From Megalobrama amblycephala (Eukaryota > Chordata > Actinopteri > Cypriniformes > Xenocyprididae): a stretch of 64,000 nucleotides of DNA. The notes under the pieces are model-generated. The model had not been told where the DNA came from and ran no database searches. It worked only from the letters and a program-made list of their open reading frames with translations. The translations under genes and the position numbers were made by a program. The stretch covers positions 2,974,927-3,038,926 of the forward strand of contig NC_063062.1 in assembly GCF_018812025.1 (NCBI RefSeq). Reading direction: 5' to 3'. How positions within the stretch are numbered: position 1 is the first letter of the stretch; every line of letters starts with the position of its first letter. This document shows positions 27,447 to 40,420 of the stretch, piece after piece.

Positions 27447-29450
27447 TGGATATTCTTCACAATGAGTTTGCACAGGCATAAAAGATGACAGGATTTTCAT
27501 TTTTGGGTTAACTGCACTTTTAAATGCTGCAAATCACATTTCATAAGGTATTTAAAAAGACAGAATCTATTAAATCTTCAAAGGCAAGGTAAGTTATTCA
27601 GGCACAGTATTTAAGGGCTTATGGGACAGAACTGAAAAAGGGTCTTTATCATTCCATCAACTTCAAACTATAAAATTGAGCTTTGATCCGTGCGGTGTGA
27701 CAAAGATATGAGTGAAAAATGAGATATAAGTGAACCGTTTTATGCATGTGCTCAGGACTACAGTGTTTATCACACACTTAAATACATTTTTTAAATACAA
27801 TTTTCATGGATGTGATCATTAGGGTCATACAAGGATAGGTACTAATATGGAAGAAAACAGTGTATAAGAAAGAAATATAAAAATGTAGTAGGAGGCGGCT
27901 GACGAAACCATATTCTAGGTTTAGGCCCATAATATCTTAACATGCATTGAATAAAAAAGACAATATTTGAGTGAAAAAAGTATTAAATGCTTTTCAGTTA
28001 AGAAAATAAAGAAAAGTTTCTGTTTTGTTCACAGCTAAACATGCAGACAATTCTTCAAGACTAATGATGGATGCATTTTTCCACAGAGAAATCAACCATT
28101 TAGCAAACAGCAAACAGAAATCATTTACTTTCCCAATTATTAATTACAACTCTTTATTTCCTCTTCATTTTTCCAAATGTTAGACAAACAATGAAGCCAT
28201 TTCTATTGTTCTATGTTAATGGAGCTTATTTGAGGCCAGTATATTTCTGAGGGCACATCTCATATTCAACTCCAAGAGATGTTGGCAGGCAAAGTCTCTA
28301 AAAGCCCAACACTGAAATATCCTTTTTCGGTTGATTTACACCATCTCAGATGCCATGGTCTCACAGGACCCAAGAAAAACATTACAACTTGCCAATCACA
28401 AGATTATCCCAAAAGCACAAACAGCTGGAGACTTTCCTCAACTGCCGGGTCTGATGTTTTCAGTCTTTACCGTCTCAAGCAGGTGGTTGTAATTAAGTCA
28501 GCGTAATGTGGCCACTAGGCTGGCAGAAGAACATGTGACTAATTATTGGGACACATGCCCAGGTTTATCATTTCCTGAAGCTCCCTGTCTTTGACCTGCG
28601 TGAGGATTTAAGTTGCCAATCATAGCCCAAAAAAGCAGCACTAATTCAAAATAAGCACCTTGTAACCCTCAGTCTCGAGCGATCCTGTTCATCAAAAACG
28701 CAAGCTGGCACATTCAATTTATGTTAAAATAATCAGTAACATGCAAATGATGCTCACACAAAGCATTTACTACCTTTGAAGAGTGCTCAGTCTTTTTCTT
28801 CCGGCAGTTTCCAAACACGAGCAGAGATTGGGAAAGGAAGAGATTAGACTTCATGGTCTATTTCATCCATTCTCCAGCCTAATCAGTGGGGAATGATATC
28901 ATTGCCCTAAATATCTCCTCAGCAGCTTGAATGTAGAAACGTGCAGATTCCTCATTATTGACCACACAATGTGACAATACACCATCTTTCTGTGATCATG
29001 TTATCACATGATTAAAGAAGACTGTTTTCTTCATGGTCCTGCATTGAACTGAGGAAGATGACTGACAACTGATGATGCCTGGGGCTTCACAACACGGCCC
29101 TAAAAGCCACAAGGTGACTTTAACTTTAGTGACCCACCAAGCCACATACAAGTAAAGAAGCCCGGCTGAAAAATTTATAGCGGCTCATAAAAAAATCACG
29201 AGGAGCAAAACTAAAAAGTACAGAACATGTCAACTTAATCTGCTGTTAAACACCAGGCATAAAATGGCATCTGATGTGGCAGACTTGGAGGAGGAAGTTG
29301 TCAAATACATTACGAGGAGACTGGGGAAATGTTCTTGAGGATCGGGCATGTATTTTGTAACTGACATGAACAGTGACTTACAAATGTTTTTGTCAATTCA
29401 ACTGAGGTTTTGTCAGTTTAACTGAAAGCATAGTGGTTCTTAGTCTAACT
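27447..29450. other. Largely unique block, possible conserved non-coding DNA
   Basis: No transposon ends are seen between about 27860 and 29140. A 75-codon plus ORF at 28279-28506 has no recognisable motif. Repeat-free stretches of this kind next to a developmental regulator may be regulatory, which is inference. Confidence 0.3.
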
Positions 29451-32262
29451 GACGGGAATGTTTGTTTACACACTACTAGTAACAAGTTTGGACATCGTTT
29501 TAGCTTGCGTTTTCCGTTGACAGTAGCGACAGTGACTGTTGGCGACAGGATGTAGGCGTGTACAGTGACAAAGTTGAGATATGCTCAACTTTATGCAAAT
29601 GAAGAGCAACTTTCGGGAGCGACAACCAATAGGAGCGAAGTCAGTGGAGAGCGCACAGAAAGACATGCTCCAGTGTCGAGTTGTCTTTCGTGCTTGAACA
29701 AACAATAACACACAGAATTATGCCAAAATACCTGTTTTGTGGAGTATTCTCATAAGAGCAGCCTTAAACGAGTTAAATAACATCTTAAATGAACTTAAAG
29801 AGTTGTGAGAAAATGAGATGCGTGTCATGTTCGGCAGCGGCAGGTCTTAAAGTGACAGCAGCCAAATAACCAGTTGCTGTGATGTCTGTCATTAATGTTC
29901 ATCAAAGAACAAAAGTAACAGAAAATTGTAGCTTTAATAAGGATTAATCTATATTTAATTTATAATTTATGCAGGGAAGACTGTAAAGTGTTTGATAACT
30001 TTATTCAATTTCTGTATATTTCCTACCTATTAGACAGGTAAATATGACATTTATTATAATGGGTTTATGTGAAGATTGTTTTAAGTTCACTTAAATGAAA
30101 ACATGTTATTTTTTTAAAGCCTAATAAATGTTGAAATGAATAGCTTTCAGTTATACTGTAATGTTGAATGTCTATCATTAATGTTTTAGTATCAGTGATC
30201 CTGGCTTACACTCACAAAAAGATGTCATTAAACAAACATTTAAAATTTACTGTCTTTAAATTGTTTCTACATTCATTTGGAGAGTAACTGTGAAATTATT
30301 ACAATATAAAAATATTAAAAACTAAAAAATGTGTGATTAATTATTTTTTAAATGGATTGACTGCATACTAATCTAAATATAAGAAAGAATGATTTGATTG
30401 GTGATGTGTACATGTATTTAAAATGCACTCGTCAGTTTTACACTTTTCTATTAGGCTTGTATTGTTAGCTGTTTGTTTTTTTTTTGCATCAACCTAATGT
30501 TTTGTGAAATTACAGGAAAACATGAATAAAAATGAACACATTCTAATGCAGAAACATTAATATGATGCACTAATGCATAATGCATGGTGGTGATAATATC
30601 TAGGGGAATACAGCATATAACCCATTTATGTCTAAAAGATTCATACTATAGCACTCATCATGCATCATGTTTGTATTGTAAGGACAGCTTATCTCAGCAT
30701 ATTGAGGGGGAAAAAACTTGATTTTAGTGCTTAGTGCTTATGCAAGTTCTTCTATTAAACCAGCCACACTTCAGAGAAACATTGTAACTGTACGCTTTAT
30801 TCAGCTTGAGGTAAATAAATTACAGATCATTAGTACAATGTCCAGAATTCAAGCCAGATATTAAACAGAACAGCCTTTAATTAATATAGTAACAGAGAGC
30901 AAAGACCTTCAACACACTGAGCCGATGGACTCGATGCAGCTGTGCTCATTCCACTCTGATGTGAGTGTGTGTTTGTGTGAACGCATGCTAATGTCCTTAT
31001 ATGTGTGGGTGGTATTCAAAGACAAAACGTGTTTCTTCATCATCTCGAAAGAGCGCAAAACTGTAGTGAGCATCTAAACATCCCTGAACACAGAGACTTA
31101 CTAAAACCTACTACCACAAAGGAATGTCTGTCTGTAGAGTAATGGCTTCTGAGTTTGCTATGTGCACTTGAATACACAGGAGCGACCGCAGAACTGTTAC
31201 CAAAACCAAAAACCCAGAGGAGGGGGGAAACAGAGGTGGGGAGTACAGGGAAAAAACTGGGGAATAAACTTCTACTGGAATGAGAAAAAAAAGAAGCACA
31301 CCAAATATGCCTGAGTCAGGAATAGTGAGGAGTTTAACTGTGTCAAAGGGAGAAACAGAAATCAGGCCTTTGCTGCACAGACAATGTGAGCCCATATAGA
31401 GAGAAACAACTGTCTCTGTTTAAGCCACAGAAATGCCATAAAAAGAGCAACTCGAATCAACAGAGCCCTTTTACTCAATAGTTCAGGGTACACAAGGGTA
31501 ACTGTGTGCGCCGCTATTATAAACAGTCCACGGTTTTGAGAAATTTAACCAAAACCTTAATTATCAGCAAAATGCAGTGTTATTATGATAGTGCTATTAT
31601 GAAAAATGTTTAATCATCTTAATGCAATTTTTTTAAATGCTACAGTAAAAACTGGTAATCAGTTAACTGTAAATTCCCGTAACATATACAGTGAAAAATG
31701 AAATTACATTTAACAGAAGAGCCATACATGTAATATTACTGTAACATAGTGTAAAAATGGTTTTGTAAGTTTGAATTACAGTACAATTTATAGTAAAAAT
31801 CTATATTAATATATTCATCAAAACAATACAATTGTGCTTTTTTTTGTAAGTTGTCACAATACTAAAATTTCAGTCCGTTGCAATACCAGTAAAATGTCAC
31901 AGTTCTCGGTACAAAACTATTTGAACTATTTAACTATTATATTTACCTAATAAATAAAAACTACATAATTATAATAAGAAATATACAATTATTAAAATAA
32001 ATTATTAACATTATTATATTAATAGTAATTAAATTAAATTAAACAAATCATTAAAACAAGCAAGTAACATTCAAACATTTTTTAATTAAGTATATATTGC
32101 TTTAAAAAAGGTCAAGTGAAAAGTTAGAAAAAAAAAGGAATAAAGAAAAATATTACACATAATAACAAGTGGCAGATCTCTTTGTCTGCATTTACACTCC
32201 AAGATTAATACAAAAAAATTATTTTAACATGATTTTGGTTGTCCAAACATCAGTTATAGCAA
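29451..32262. other. Intronic or intergenic sequence, mostly unique
   Basis: A GC-richer fragment at 29500-29700 with GCGACAGT-type motifs looks repeat-derived. A small MITE-like stretch with repeated TACAGTAAAAA / TACAGTGAAAAA motifs lies at about 31640-31800. The rest is AT-rich with no supported gene. Confidence 0.4.
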
Positions 32263-33236
32263 TTTAAAGGTGCCCTAGAATCAAAAATTGAATTTATCTT
32301 GGCATAGTTGAATAACAAGAGTTCAGTACATGGAAAAGACATACATTGAGTTTCAAACTCCATTGTTTCCTCCTTCTTATGTAAATCTCATTTGTTTAAA
32401 AGACCTCCGAAGAACAGGCAAATCTCAACATAACACCGACTGTTATGTAACAGTCGGGATCATTAATATGTACGCCCCCAATATTTGCATATGCCAGCTC
32501 ATGTTCAAGGCATTAGACAAGGGCAGCCAGTATTAACGTCTGGATCTGTGCACAGCTGAATCAACAGACTAGGTAAGCAAGCAAGAACAATAGCGAAAAA
32601 TCGCAGATGGAGCAATAATAACTGACATGATCCATGATATCATGATATTTTTAGTGATATTTGTAAATTGTCTTTCTAAATGTTTTGTTAGCATGTTGCT
32701 AATGTACTGTTAAATGTGGTTAAAGTTACCATCATTTATTACTGTATTCACGGAGACAAGAGCTGTCGCTATTTTCATTTTTAAACACTTGCAGTCTGTA
32801 TAATGCATAAACACAACTTCATTCTTTATAAATCTCTCCAACAGTGTGTAATGTTAGCTTTAGCCACGGAGCACTATCAAACTCATTCAGAATCAAATGT
32901 AAACATCAAATAAATACTATACTCACATAATCAGATGCATGCATGCAGTATGCATGACGAACATCTTGTAAAGATCCATTTGAGGGTTATATTAGCTGTG
33001 TGAACTTTGTAAATGCACTGTATTATAGTCGAGAGCTCGGGGGGCAGGGAGCGCGCGATTTAAAGGGGCCGCAGCCTGAATCGGTGCATAGTTAATGATG
33101 CCCCAAAATAGGCAGTTAAAAAAATTAATAAAACAAAATCTCTGGGGTATTTTGAGCTGAAACTTCACAGACACATTCAGGGGACACCTTAGACTTATAT
33201 TACATCTTGTGAAAGAACGTTCTACGGCACCTTTAA
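32263..33236. mobile_element. MITE with TTTAAAGGTGCCCTAGAA-type ends
   Basis: The left end TTTAAAGGTGCCCTAGAATC pairs with the right GTTCTACGGCACCTTTAA. The interior includes TATTACATCTTGTGAAAG and GGGCAGGGAGCGCGCG. It is a common cyprinid non-autonomous element type; class assignment is not certain. Confidence 0.7.
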
Positions 33237-33274
33237 GATTCAATTCCACATTTCAATATAGTTGTCACTCACGA

Positions 33275-33890
33275 AACTTGCAGTGTACTTTTTAATCACA
33301 AATGCTCATCTTGCACTGCTCTGCGATGTGCCATGCATTACGTAATCATGTTGGAAAGGTTACGCGTGAAATAGGCAGAAGTACCACGGTAGGGCGAAAA
33401 ACTCCATCTCATTTTCTCCTCCAACTTCAAAATCGTCCGACATCATTGTTACCTTTTTTTGTAAAGGGCGTTCGACTTAGTCTTTGCATGTTCTCTTTGT
33501 AAACACTTGCTCTGTACTTCCGCCTAAGTCTCACGTGACCTTTCCAACTTGATTACGTAATGTGTGGTGCATCTCAGAGCAGTGCAAGATGAGCATTTGT
33601 GGTTAAAAAGTATATAAAGTTTTATTTTTTTTTTAGAAAATGACAGATCGCTTCACTAGATAAGACTCTTAATCCTCGTCTGGGATCGTGTAGAGCTCTT
33701 TGAAGCTGCACTGAAACTGAAATTTGGACCTTCAACCCGTTGAACCCCAGTGAAGTCCACTATATGGAGAAAAATCCTGGAATGTTTTATTTCTTTTCGA
33801 CTGAAGACAAAAAGACAAACATCTTGGATGACATGGGGGTGAGTAAACTATCAGGAAATTTTAATTCTAAAGTGAACTAATACTTTAATA
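33275..33890. mobile_element. Truncated copy of the 24.7-kb foldback family
   Basis: It starts in the centre of the element (TTTTTAATCACAAATGCTC) and runs to the right terminus (GTGAACTAATACTTTAA). The left arm is absent, so it lacks a full inverted repeat. Confidence 0.8.
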
Positions 33891-35979
33891 GCTTTTCATT
33901 AAACTCACGAACCCCAGTCTGGGAAACCCTGACGTAATGTAATATTTAATGTTGTTGATAACAAAGAATGGAATATATTTTCTTTCTCTTTGTATTTTTC
34001 TATCAATATAGTACAAGATTATCCTATTGAAATCAATGTGATAAATGAGTTAGGTCAAAAGTAATCTAAAAGTAGTCAGATTACATTACCTTAAATGTGT
34101 AATGTAATGGATTACGTTACTAACTACAATTTTTGTCATGTAATTTGGAATCAGTCACTGACTACAATTTGCAAGTAATCAAGCCAGCACTGTATATATT
34201 GCCTAAACAATATATAAACCATAGGTGTCAAAATGGCATCCCATAATGGCCAATACATTGTCACCAATTGTTTTTTTACAGTGCATTTCTGGCAATGAGC
34301 TGCTAGTTTTTACAGTAAAGTTAACAGGATTCTGCTGAATTATCCGCAAGCATTAACAGTGAGTAAGCATGCAAGTTGTTCTTTGTGAGCTGAATAAAGA
34401 TGTCCTTCCTCAATCCTCTCAAATACTCAAACCAAAAATTAAGCCCGCTACCAACGTCTACAGCTTTAACTACACTGCAGACTCTTCAAATGAAAGTAAG
34501 CCACATTAATCACTAAATTTAATAAGCAGCTTAAGGAGATTTCGACTCCAAACTTTCCTATTCCTATTATTAAGTTCCTGCTTAATCATTGTAAGTTTTA
34601 TATCTGTAACTAAAATGCAGATATTTAGTGAGGATTACATTTTAAATAGACACACCAGCAACACGGGCTCCTTCTATAAATCCTACACTTCAAGAAGTGT
34701 GAAGAGTGTGGAGAAATCAAGCTCATCATACATCTAAAATCTGCATTTTACTGTGGAAAAAGATTAAGTAATGACTGTGAGACCCTCAGCTATCTGTACG
34801 ACCCAGCTTGTTATATGCATACTTTCACCTCATTATATCCCTGGCACACTAATATTGAAGGAAATTGCCTAAAACATAGATAAGCATTAGTCCTCCTTAT
34901 GCCTAGCATAAACAAGCAGTCTGTTTCCTCTTGATAAAGAGGTCCTGTTATTTACCAGGGTCACTGAACATCCCTGTCTTGAATGAACTTTGTAGGCCTT
35001 CAGCTGCATCCTTTAAAGTTTCTCAAAGCCGTCTAGGACAAAGAAAAAGATCTATGCGTTTATAATTGTTCTTGTTCAAAGTTCTGGAGCGGCACGTCAT
35101 ACTTGACAAGCCTCTCATTTTTCGAAGAATCTATGACCAAAGAACACATATTCTTCATGGTAATTAATCCACACAGCTCCTTTGCAAATTTCATATGTCT
35201 CAGAGGCAACAAGGCCCCAAAACCCATTACCGGGTGAAGCGCCCCATGTCACACGCATTAGATGAGAGTCCTCCAGCAAATGGTGGGGAAAAGCAATTTT
35301 CTTTTCAGGGCAATAGATACTCTATCTCATTCCAGATCCTCCGCAGACTACAAACTGCCAGCTCGTGTAGCTCTGATGCCTGAAACTTGGAAGAAAGTGA
35401 TGACTTGACCTCTTTTTCTCCCAGGGCCTTAGCTCTGCTGTCAATAAGGGCATTGCACTGGAGGCTGGATAAGAGCTCAGGGTGGAATGAATCACCTGCA
35501 CCGATTAGAGATCTAGCAACTGCGGTTGAGATCAAACCAGCCCTGACGACCAGTTCATTTGCCGCCATGTCAACTGATATTAATATTACAGCCTAGAGAC
35601 GAGCCTCTTGCTCTCAACAGGGACTTCCCAACACGAAGAGCCAAAGATTCATTTCCAGTAGCTTAATGCTTTAGTGACTGAACGATTCCGTGTCTGCTCA
35701 AGCAGAACAAAACAGACTCCCTCTTCTATATTTGCATCAGTCAACCACTTTAGTTCATACTACACTCACTACACAACTACATTAAAAAAGTATGTTTTAC
35801 AAGAATAAATACCATTTAATTTCGCGGGAATCATGGGAGGAGTTGTCTTCATGTCTACACTTCTTCCGGTCATGAGTATATGTGTGGTAACGCAGCGCTG
35901 TTTTATCATATTAGATACATTTGTGTATTGAAAGTTGTTATAATGCTACTCTACGTTCACTCGGCGGCTGCTGAGACAC
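33891..35979. other. Unique block with likely conserved non-coding element
   Basis: From about 34300 to 35720 there are no transposon ends. The part 35300-35620 is unusually balanced in composition and open on the minus strand for 87 codons, but the peptide has no known domain and no splice context. It contains CTGATATTAATATTACAG and GATTAGAGATC motifs. Confidence 0.35.
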
Positions 35980-36485
35980 TTAAAGGTGCTAAAGAGGATG
36001 TTTTGTTTTATACATTTTTGCAATATTATTTGAAACTGTTTTTACTAACTGATAAAAGACTATTTATTAGGTGCACTGAAAGGAATAATATTAATATACA
36101 TCATCTGTGCACGAGGTAGGGCCTTAAAAACATCAGCCAATCGTTTACGCGATCATCGCGTAAACGATTGGCCCTCTGGCTTGTCAATCACTGCCATGAC
36201 GATCCTTGTGCGAGACGTGCGCGGCTGCGCGCTCCAGTAACTTTCCACACTCTACAGGCGCCGCATGCGATGTTTTTGTCAGGAGACAGGAGTAACAACT
36301 GCAGATTATGAGTTACCTGCGGTGAGTCCGACATAATGAATCCACTAACACGACACAGCGAATGCCGGTGGTAAACACTCGTGTTCCAATACTCGTGCAC
36401 GAGTTTTGGGAGGCGTTCCCTCGAAATTCTTACGCATGCGCTCATTTCAAAAACTCTGTAACAGTCTTTGGTTTCTCAGTCGACG
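35980..36485. mobile_element. MITE with TTAAAGGTGCTAAAGA end, copy 1, right terminus lost
   Basis: The left terminus TTAAAGGTGCTAAAGAGGAT is intact. Similarity to the inverted second copy (44731-45342) ends at AGTCGACG (36485), so about 24 terminal bases are gone. It carries a 37-base palindrome at 36136-36172. The internal ORF on either copy is only shared element sequence. Confidence 0.75.
36136..36172. repeat. 37-base perfect palindrome
   Basis: GCCAATCGTTTACGCGAT and ATCGCGTAAACGATTGGC are exact 18-base inverted arms around a single central C. The copy at about 45151-45185 has three or so changes. Confidence 0.95.
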
Positions 36486-38328
36486 CACTAAGTTAGATTG
36501 ATATTAGTCATGGTAAAACATGGTACTCGCAGAAAATCAAGACAACAAGATTTAAAGACTTACTGTGGTGAGTTATATAACATGATTCATTTTCTGTCGA
36601 ATCGAATGTTTCCAAACAGTTGCTCACCTGTCTAATAAAACACATAATATATTAAAGCGTCTTTGGTGTTTCCATGGTTTATCCACGGAAATTGAGGGTA
36701 ACGCGGGTATGATGCCATTGATAGGTGATGCAAAGACACAGTCCGTGTCCTAGTTAAAATTGCTTATTTCTCTGGATTTCAAAATTCTTGGAAACATTTG
36801 GGATAATGTAAGTACACAAGTCAACAAAATATATAACATTGTTCTAGTGGTTTTTGGATATTTTTGGTGGCCAAAGTGTTTTTAGCCAGCTAATTTTACA
36901 GATAGTTTGTTTCTGTACTGTACAAAAAAAACGCTTTGGTGGACACATTTAGCCAGCTGAAAACACCTAGCAGCATTTTTTTTTCAGTTGAGAAGCTTTG
37001 TTGCTATGATATGGAATATCCGCGGCAGTGTTACTTGTGATTTCGCAGATCATTTGTTTCAGACTAAAAATGTTGACACAATGTAGAGTACTTGCTATGT
37101 ATTTTCAGAGAGCAGCAATATTAATTTCTCATCCATTTTGTTCTGTTCTCTGCTTGCTGATGTCATTGTACAGCAAGATTGTTGTGACAGTTGGTCGGTG
37201 TTGTATTTGTCCCGCCCCTCCTCCACTCTGATTGGACGGCTGGCTAAAAAGTGACAGTGATGAGCGCAGCGTTTTACTCAAAGTTGAACATTCTTCAACT
37301 CGAGGCGACCGGGAAAAAAATGCCAAACGTTCAGTGCTTGAGCGTGAAAAAGACGCTCAGCGCCTCGTTACGCTCCTGGCGTTTAAAAAACGAGGCGCTC
37401 CCATTGAAAACAACTGGAAATGTATGCTAGCAGTTGGAAAAAAAACGCTTTGGCGGACACACAGCCGTATTCCAAAAATCTTACATATTGTGCCTTAAAT
37501 CTAAAAAAATTAATAATGTATCCAAAAATAAATAGTTGTTATTAATTTCTTTATCAATACACCAGAAAATGTATCAAAGAGTATTTAAAAAGTGGGCAAA
37601 TTAGGTGCTGCATTGATTGGTCATTTTTTCCATTGGATTTTATCATTTCTAGGCATCCGATGTCCAGATTTTAAGGGTTTTTTTTCTCAAATACCTTGCA
37701 ATTGCTCAGAGGAATGTAAAGATTAAGGCTCTAGTCTTACCTCTGAGCCTGTGTTGAGTTGTGTGAGTGAAGTCTTTGAGTTCTGACATCAGCATTTAGC
37801 TAAACTACAAAGCCACCAGAGGCCGGCATTAATGGATCCCTCAGAGCCAATATCTTCACGCACAAGTGCTTGACTAATTGAAAACTGGTCTAAGTCTGCT
37901 TTGTGCAGCAGAACAAGTGCAGCAAACCTTTATGTCAGACTACAAAAATAGGGTCCAGAAATAGGTGGATAAATTCACTGAAACTCTCTAATGGATATAT
38001 AGTTACAGCGCACATGAAGTTAGACAGTCGGAATGTAAGATTTAAGGCCTTGCAAAACTTGCACTTGAGTATATATGGCACGGCTTTGTTTGAAATAATA
38101 TGCTCTATCTCAAAGAGATCATGAATTACTCAGTTTTAAGAACAAGAATGTATTTAAAAGGTTTTCAATGACTCGTTATTAGATAAGATCAGATTGCATG
38201 GCACATCACCATATTTGATGTAGTCTGACAGGCTGTGAAGTCCTGTCTTTAAAAACAAGATAGAAATAAAAGCATTTGGGCTGTAAAAACAATCTTATAA
38301 AGGTATGGCAAAAATTAACATTGGTGGT
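36486..38328. repeat. Mixed unique sequence and foldback-type repeat
   Basis: CGCTTTGGTGGACACATTTAGCCAGCTG at 36931 and CGCTTTGGCGGACACACAGCC at 37446 mark a repeat that also holds GACGCTCAGCGCCTCG and AAACGAGGCGCTCCC (37353-37400, inverted). 37500-38328 shows nothing I can assign. Confidence 0.4.
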
Positions 38329-39084
38329 AAAAGGGATAGTTCACCCAAAAAATGAAAATTATTCCATGATTTACTCACCCTCAAGCCATCCTAGGTGATA
38401 TATCTTCTTTCCGACGAACACAATCGACAGCCATACGCATTCGACGTACGCCCAAAAAGCATTAACTTCCGCAACGCTCTACACTACGCCATGATGTACT
38501 ACACGTCATGTCATTGTGTACTACATGGTGGAAGTTAGCGCTTTTTGGACGTACGTCGAATGTGCATGGCTGTCACGCCGGAAGCTCATTATTTTAATTT
38601 ATAGGTCAGGGCTTAGCCTAAGCCAGGATTATACCTTAGTTAAATTAGGATATTTAAGTAGCTTTTATAAACATACACTTGAAAAAAATATTACTGGTGA
38701 TCATATTGAGTCAAAACAATGGCACTGACATATTTTAAGATATGTCAGTACAAGTTGCTTTAAATTCAAATAGCTCAAACATGCATTTTAGTCTGGGACT
38801 ATCTTAAGCCTTGTCTGTGGAACCGGGGGATAAAGTTTTAAATAAATGTATCGATTCGCTTCAGAAGGCCTTTATTAACCCCTGGAGTCGCATAGATTCA
38901 TTTTTTTATGAAGCATTTGTTTGTCTTCAAAATTTGGGCAGCCATTCACAACCATTATAAACCTTTTAGGACTAAGGATATTTTTAAATCTCCGATTGTG
39001 TTCGTCTGAAAGAAGATACACCTCGGATGGCTTTAGGGTGTAATCATGGAATATTTGTAATTTTTGGATAAACTATCCCTTTAA
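38329..39084. mobile_element. TTAA-type foldback MITE
   Basis: The left end AAAAGGGATAGTTCACCCAA and right end TTTTTGGATAAACTATCCCTTTAA are inverted, as are the inner GATATATCTTCTTTCCGACGAAC and GTTCGTCTGAAAGAAGATACAC. A central inverted pair is CGACGTACGCCCAAAAAGC against GCTTTTTGGACGTACGTCG. Confidence 0.8.
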
Positions 39085-39316
39085 AGTGCATTTAAAGATT
39101 AAAAGAATTCAGCTATATTGTGCATTAACCAAACACAACAATGTTTTTGTTACTTCTGGAAAATGGCCAAAGATAATACTCATACATGGTTTTAGTTTTC
39201 AGGAAAATACCCATAATTCATGTCTAACGGGCAGCATTGTTTCAAAGCCTGGGGAATTTTGTTTAAAGGAATGTCAAGGGTTAAATTATTAGGAAATATC
39301 TGAGCAGCTGAACTGA

Positions 39317-39317
39317 T

Positions 39318-39413
<96 letters not shown>
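39317..39413. repeat. (TAGA)n microsatellite, about 24 copies
   Basis: An uninterrupted TAGA array of about 97 bases. It creates an ISLYISLY reading on the minus strand that is not a protein. Confidence 0.97.
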
Positions 39414-39429
39414 ATCATTTTATCTCTCA

Positions 39430-40420
39430 CACACACTGAAGACAAGAACAGAGCCGTGTGATAAGATGCGCGGTTTGATTGATTTAAACTGGCACTGAAC
39501 TCATGCCCGTCGGCAGGGCTCCGTCCATCTGCTGACCTGGGCGTCTGGGGGGATAAACTACAGTTATGACGGGACCTCCTGGACAACACACACCGCCTGC
39601 TGTCACACCCCGTGGGAAAACCGCCAGCTTGATGCCTCCTCATCCCACCCAGACTTTCCCCGAGCTTTACTCAACTAATTAGATTTAACAGAAACCGCCG
39701 GATGGTGACACGCGCCGTCATCGGTGAAATACGAGCGAGCAACGCGATGAAACTGTATGTTAAGAGAAGCGCTATGTAAGCGGAATACATTTTCTTTTTT
39801 TTTAATTCTGAGTGTTTTTCCGCCTTCAAACCTCTCAAAACAGTTGTTAGGCTACACTAAAATAAAAATTTACACCGCGTAAAAAGCGAGTGAACTCAAT
39901 AAGGATTTAATCATCGCTAAATGTCAAAACAAAACATATATTTAAGTGTTTATCCGTTTGGTTCTGCACTGCTTAAGAGATAACCATATATGGTACAGTT
40001 TTTAAATGAAACACGCTGTTGATTTGAATGCAATGAGTCTATAAAGAGAGCTTCGTATCGCAATGACCAGCCATCATAAGTTTGCATGATGTAAACACCA
40101 GCTGAGTTCAGTTTACTGAGAATCTCACCTCAAAATCCAAACAACACGCGTCCTTCTTCGCTGTCCTGAGCTCCAGAGATGAAACGAGGTAAAATATGAA
40201 GTCTGCGTGAATGAATGCCTACTGGAAAAACTGTCGGACCTGTAGATCTGCTCCGAATCCAGGAGAAAAACAACGAGCTTCAAGCGTCAGCTAATAAATT
40301 CCAGAGACCCCCAAACTGCTGCCCTAATCTCGCGTCCCTCTCGCGCGCCGCTGGTAGCGCAGACCCTCTACAGTTCAGCTTGGAGGGAGGGACACTCTCT
40401 GCTACAACTTCAACGCCCAG
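39430..40420 (-). promoter_or_regulatory. CpG-rich block, candidate promoter with minus-strand first exon
   Basis: CpG density is far above the surroundings (CTCGCGCGCCGCTGG, ACGCGCCGTCATCGG, CAACGCGATG). On the minus strand the GC-rich part 40129-40370 ends in TTTTGAG|GTGAGA, a consensus donor at 40128, as expected for a 5'UTR exon. No ATG-led coding start is evident in that exon. If real, it could start a minus-strand transcript towards rere or a non-coding RNA. Confidence 0.4.
39566..39682 (+). CDS. 38-codon small ORF in the CpG-rich block
   Basis: ATG at 39566 with G at -3, reading MTGPPGQHTPPAVTPRGKTA then SLMPPHPTQTFPELYSTN and TAG. It is proline-rich and unrecognised, with an in-frame stop 9 bases upstream. 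It may be chance. Confidence 0.15.
   Translation: MTGPPGQHTPPAVTPRGKTASLMPPHPTQTFPELYSTN

Noticed and set aside
35305..35568. 87-codon minus ORF
   Set aside because: No domain and no consistent splice sites; more likely a conserved non-coding block.
36188..36445. 85-codon ORF also found at 44783-45076
   Set aside because: The similarity comes from two copies of one MITE, and no transposase or other domain is present.
39317..39643. 108-codon minus ORF ending in ISLYISLY repeats
   Set aside because: The C-terminal half is the TAGA microsatellite; the rest lacks splice or coding support.
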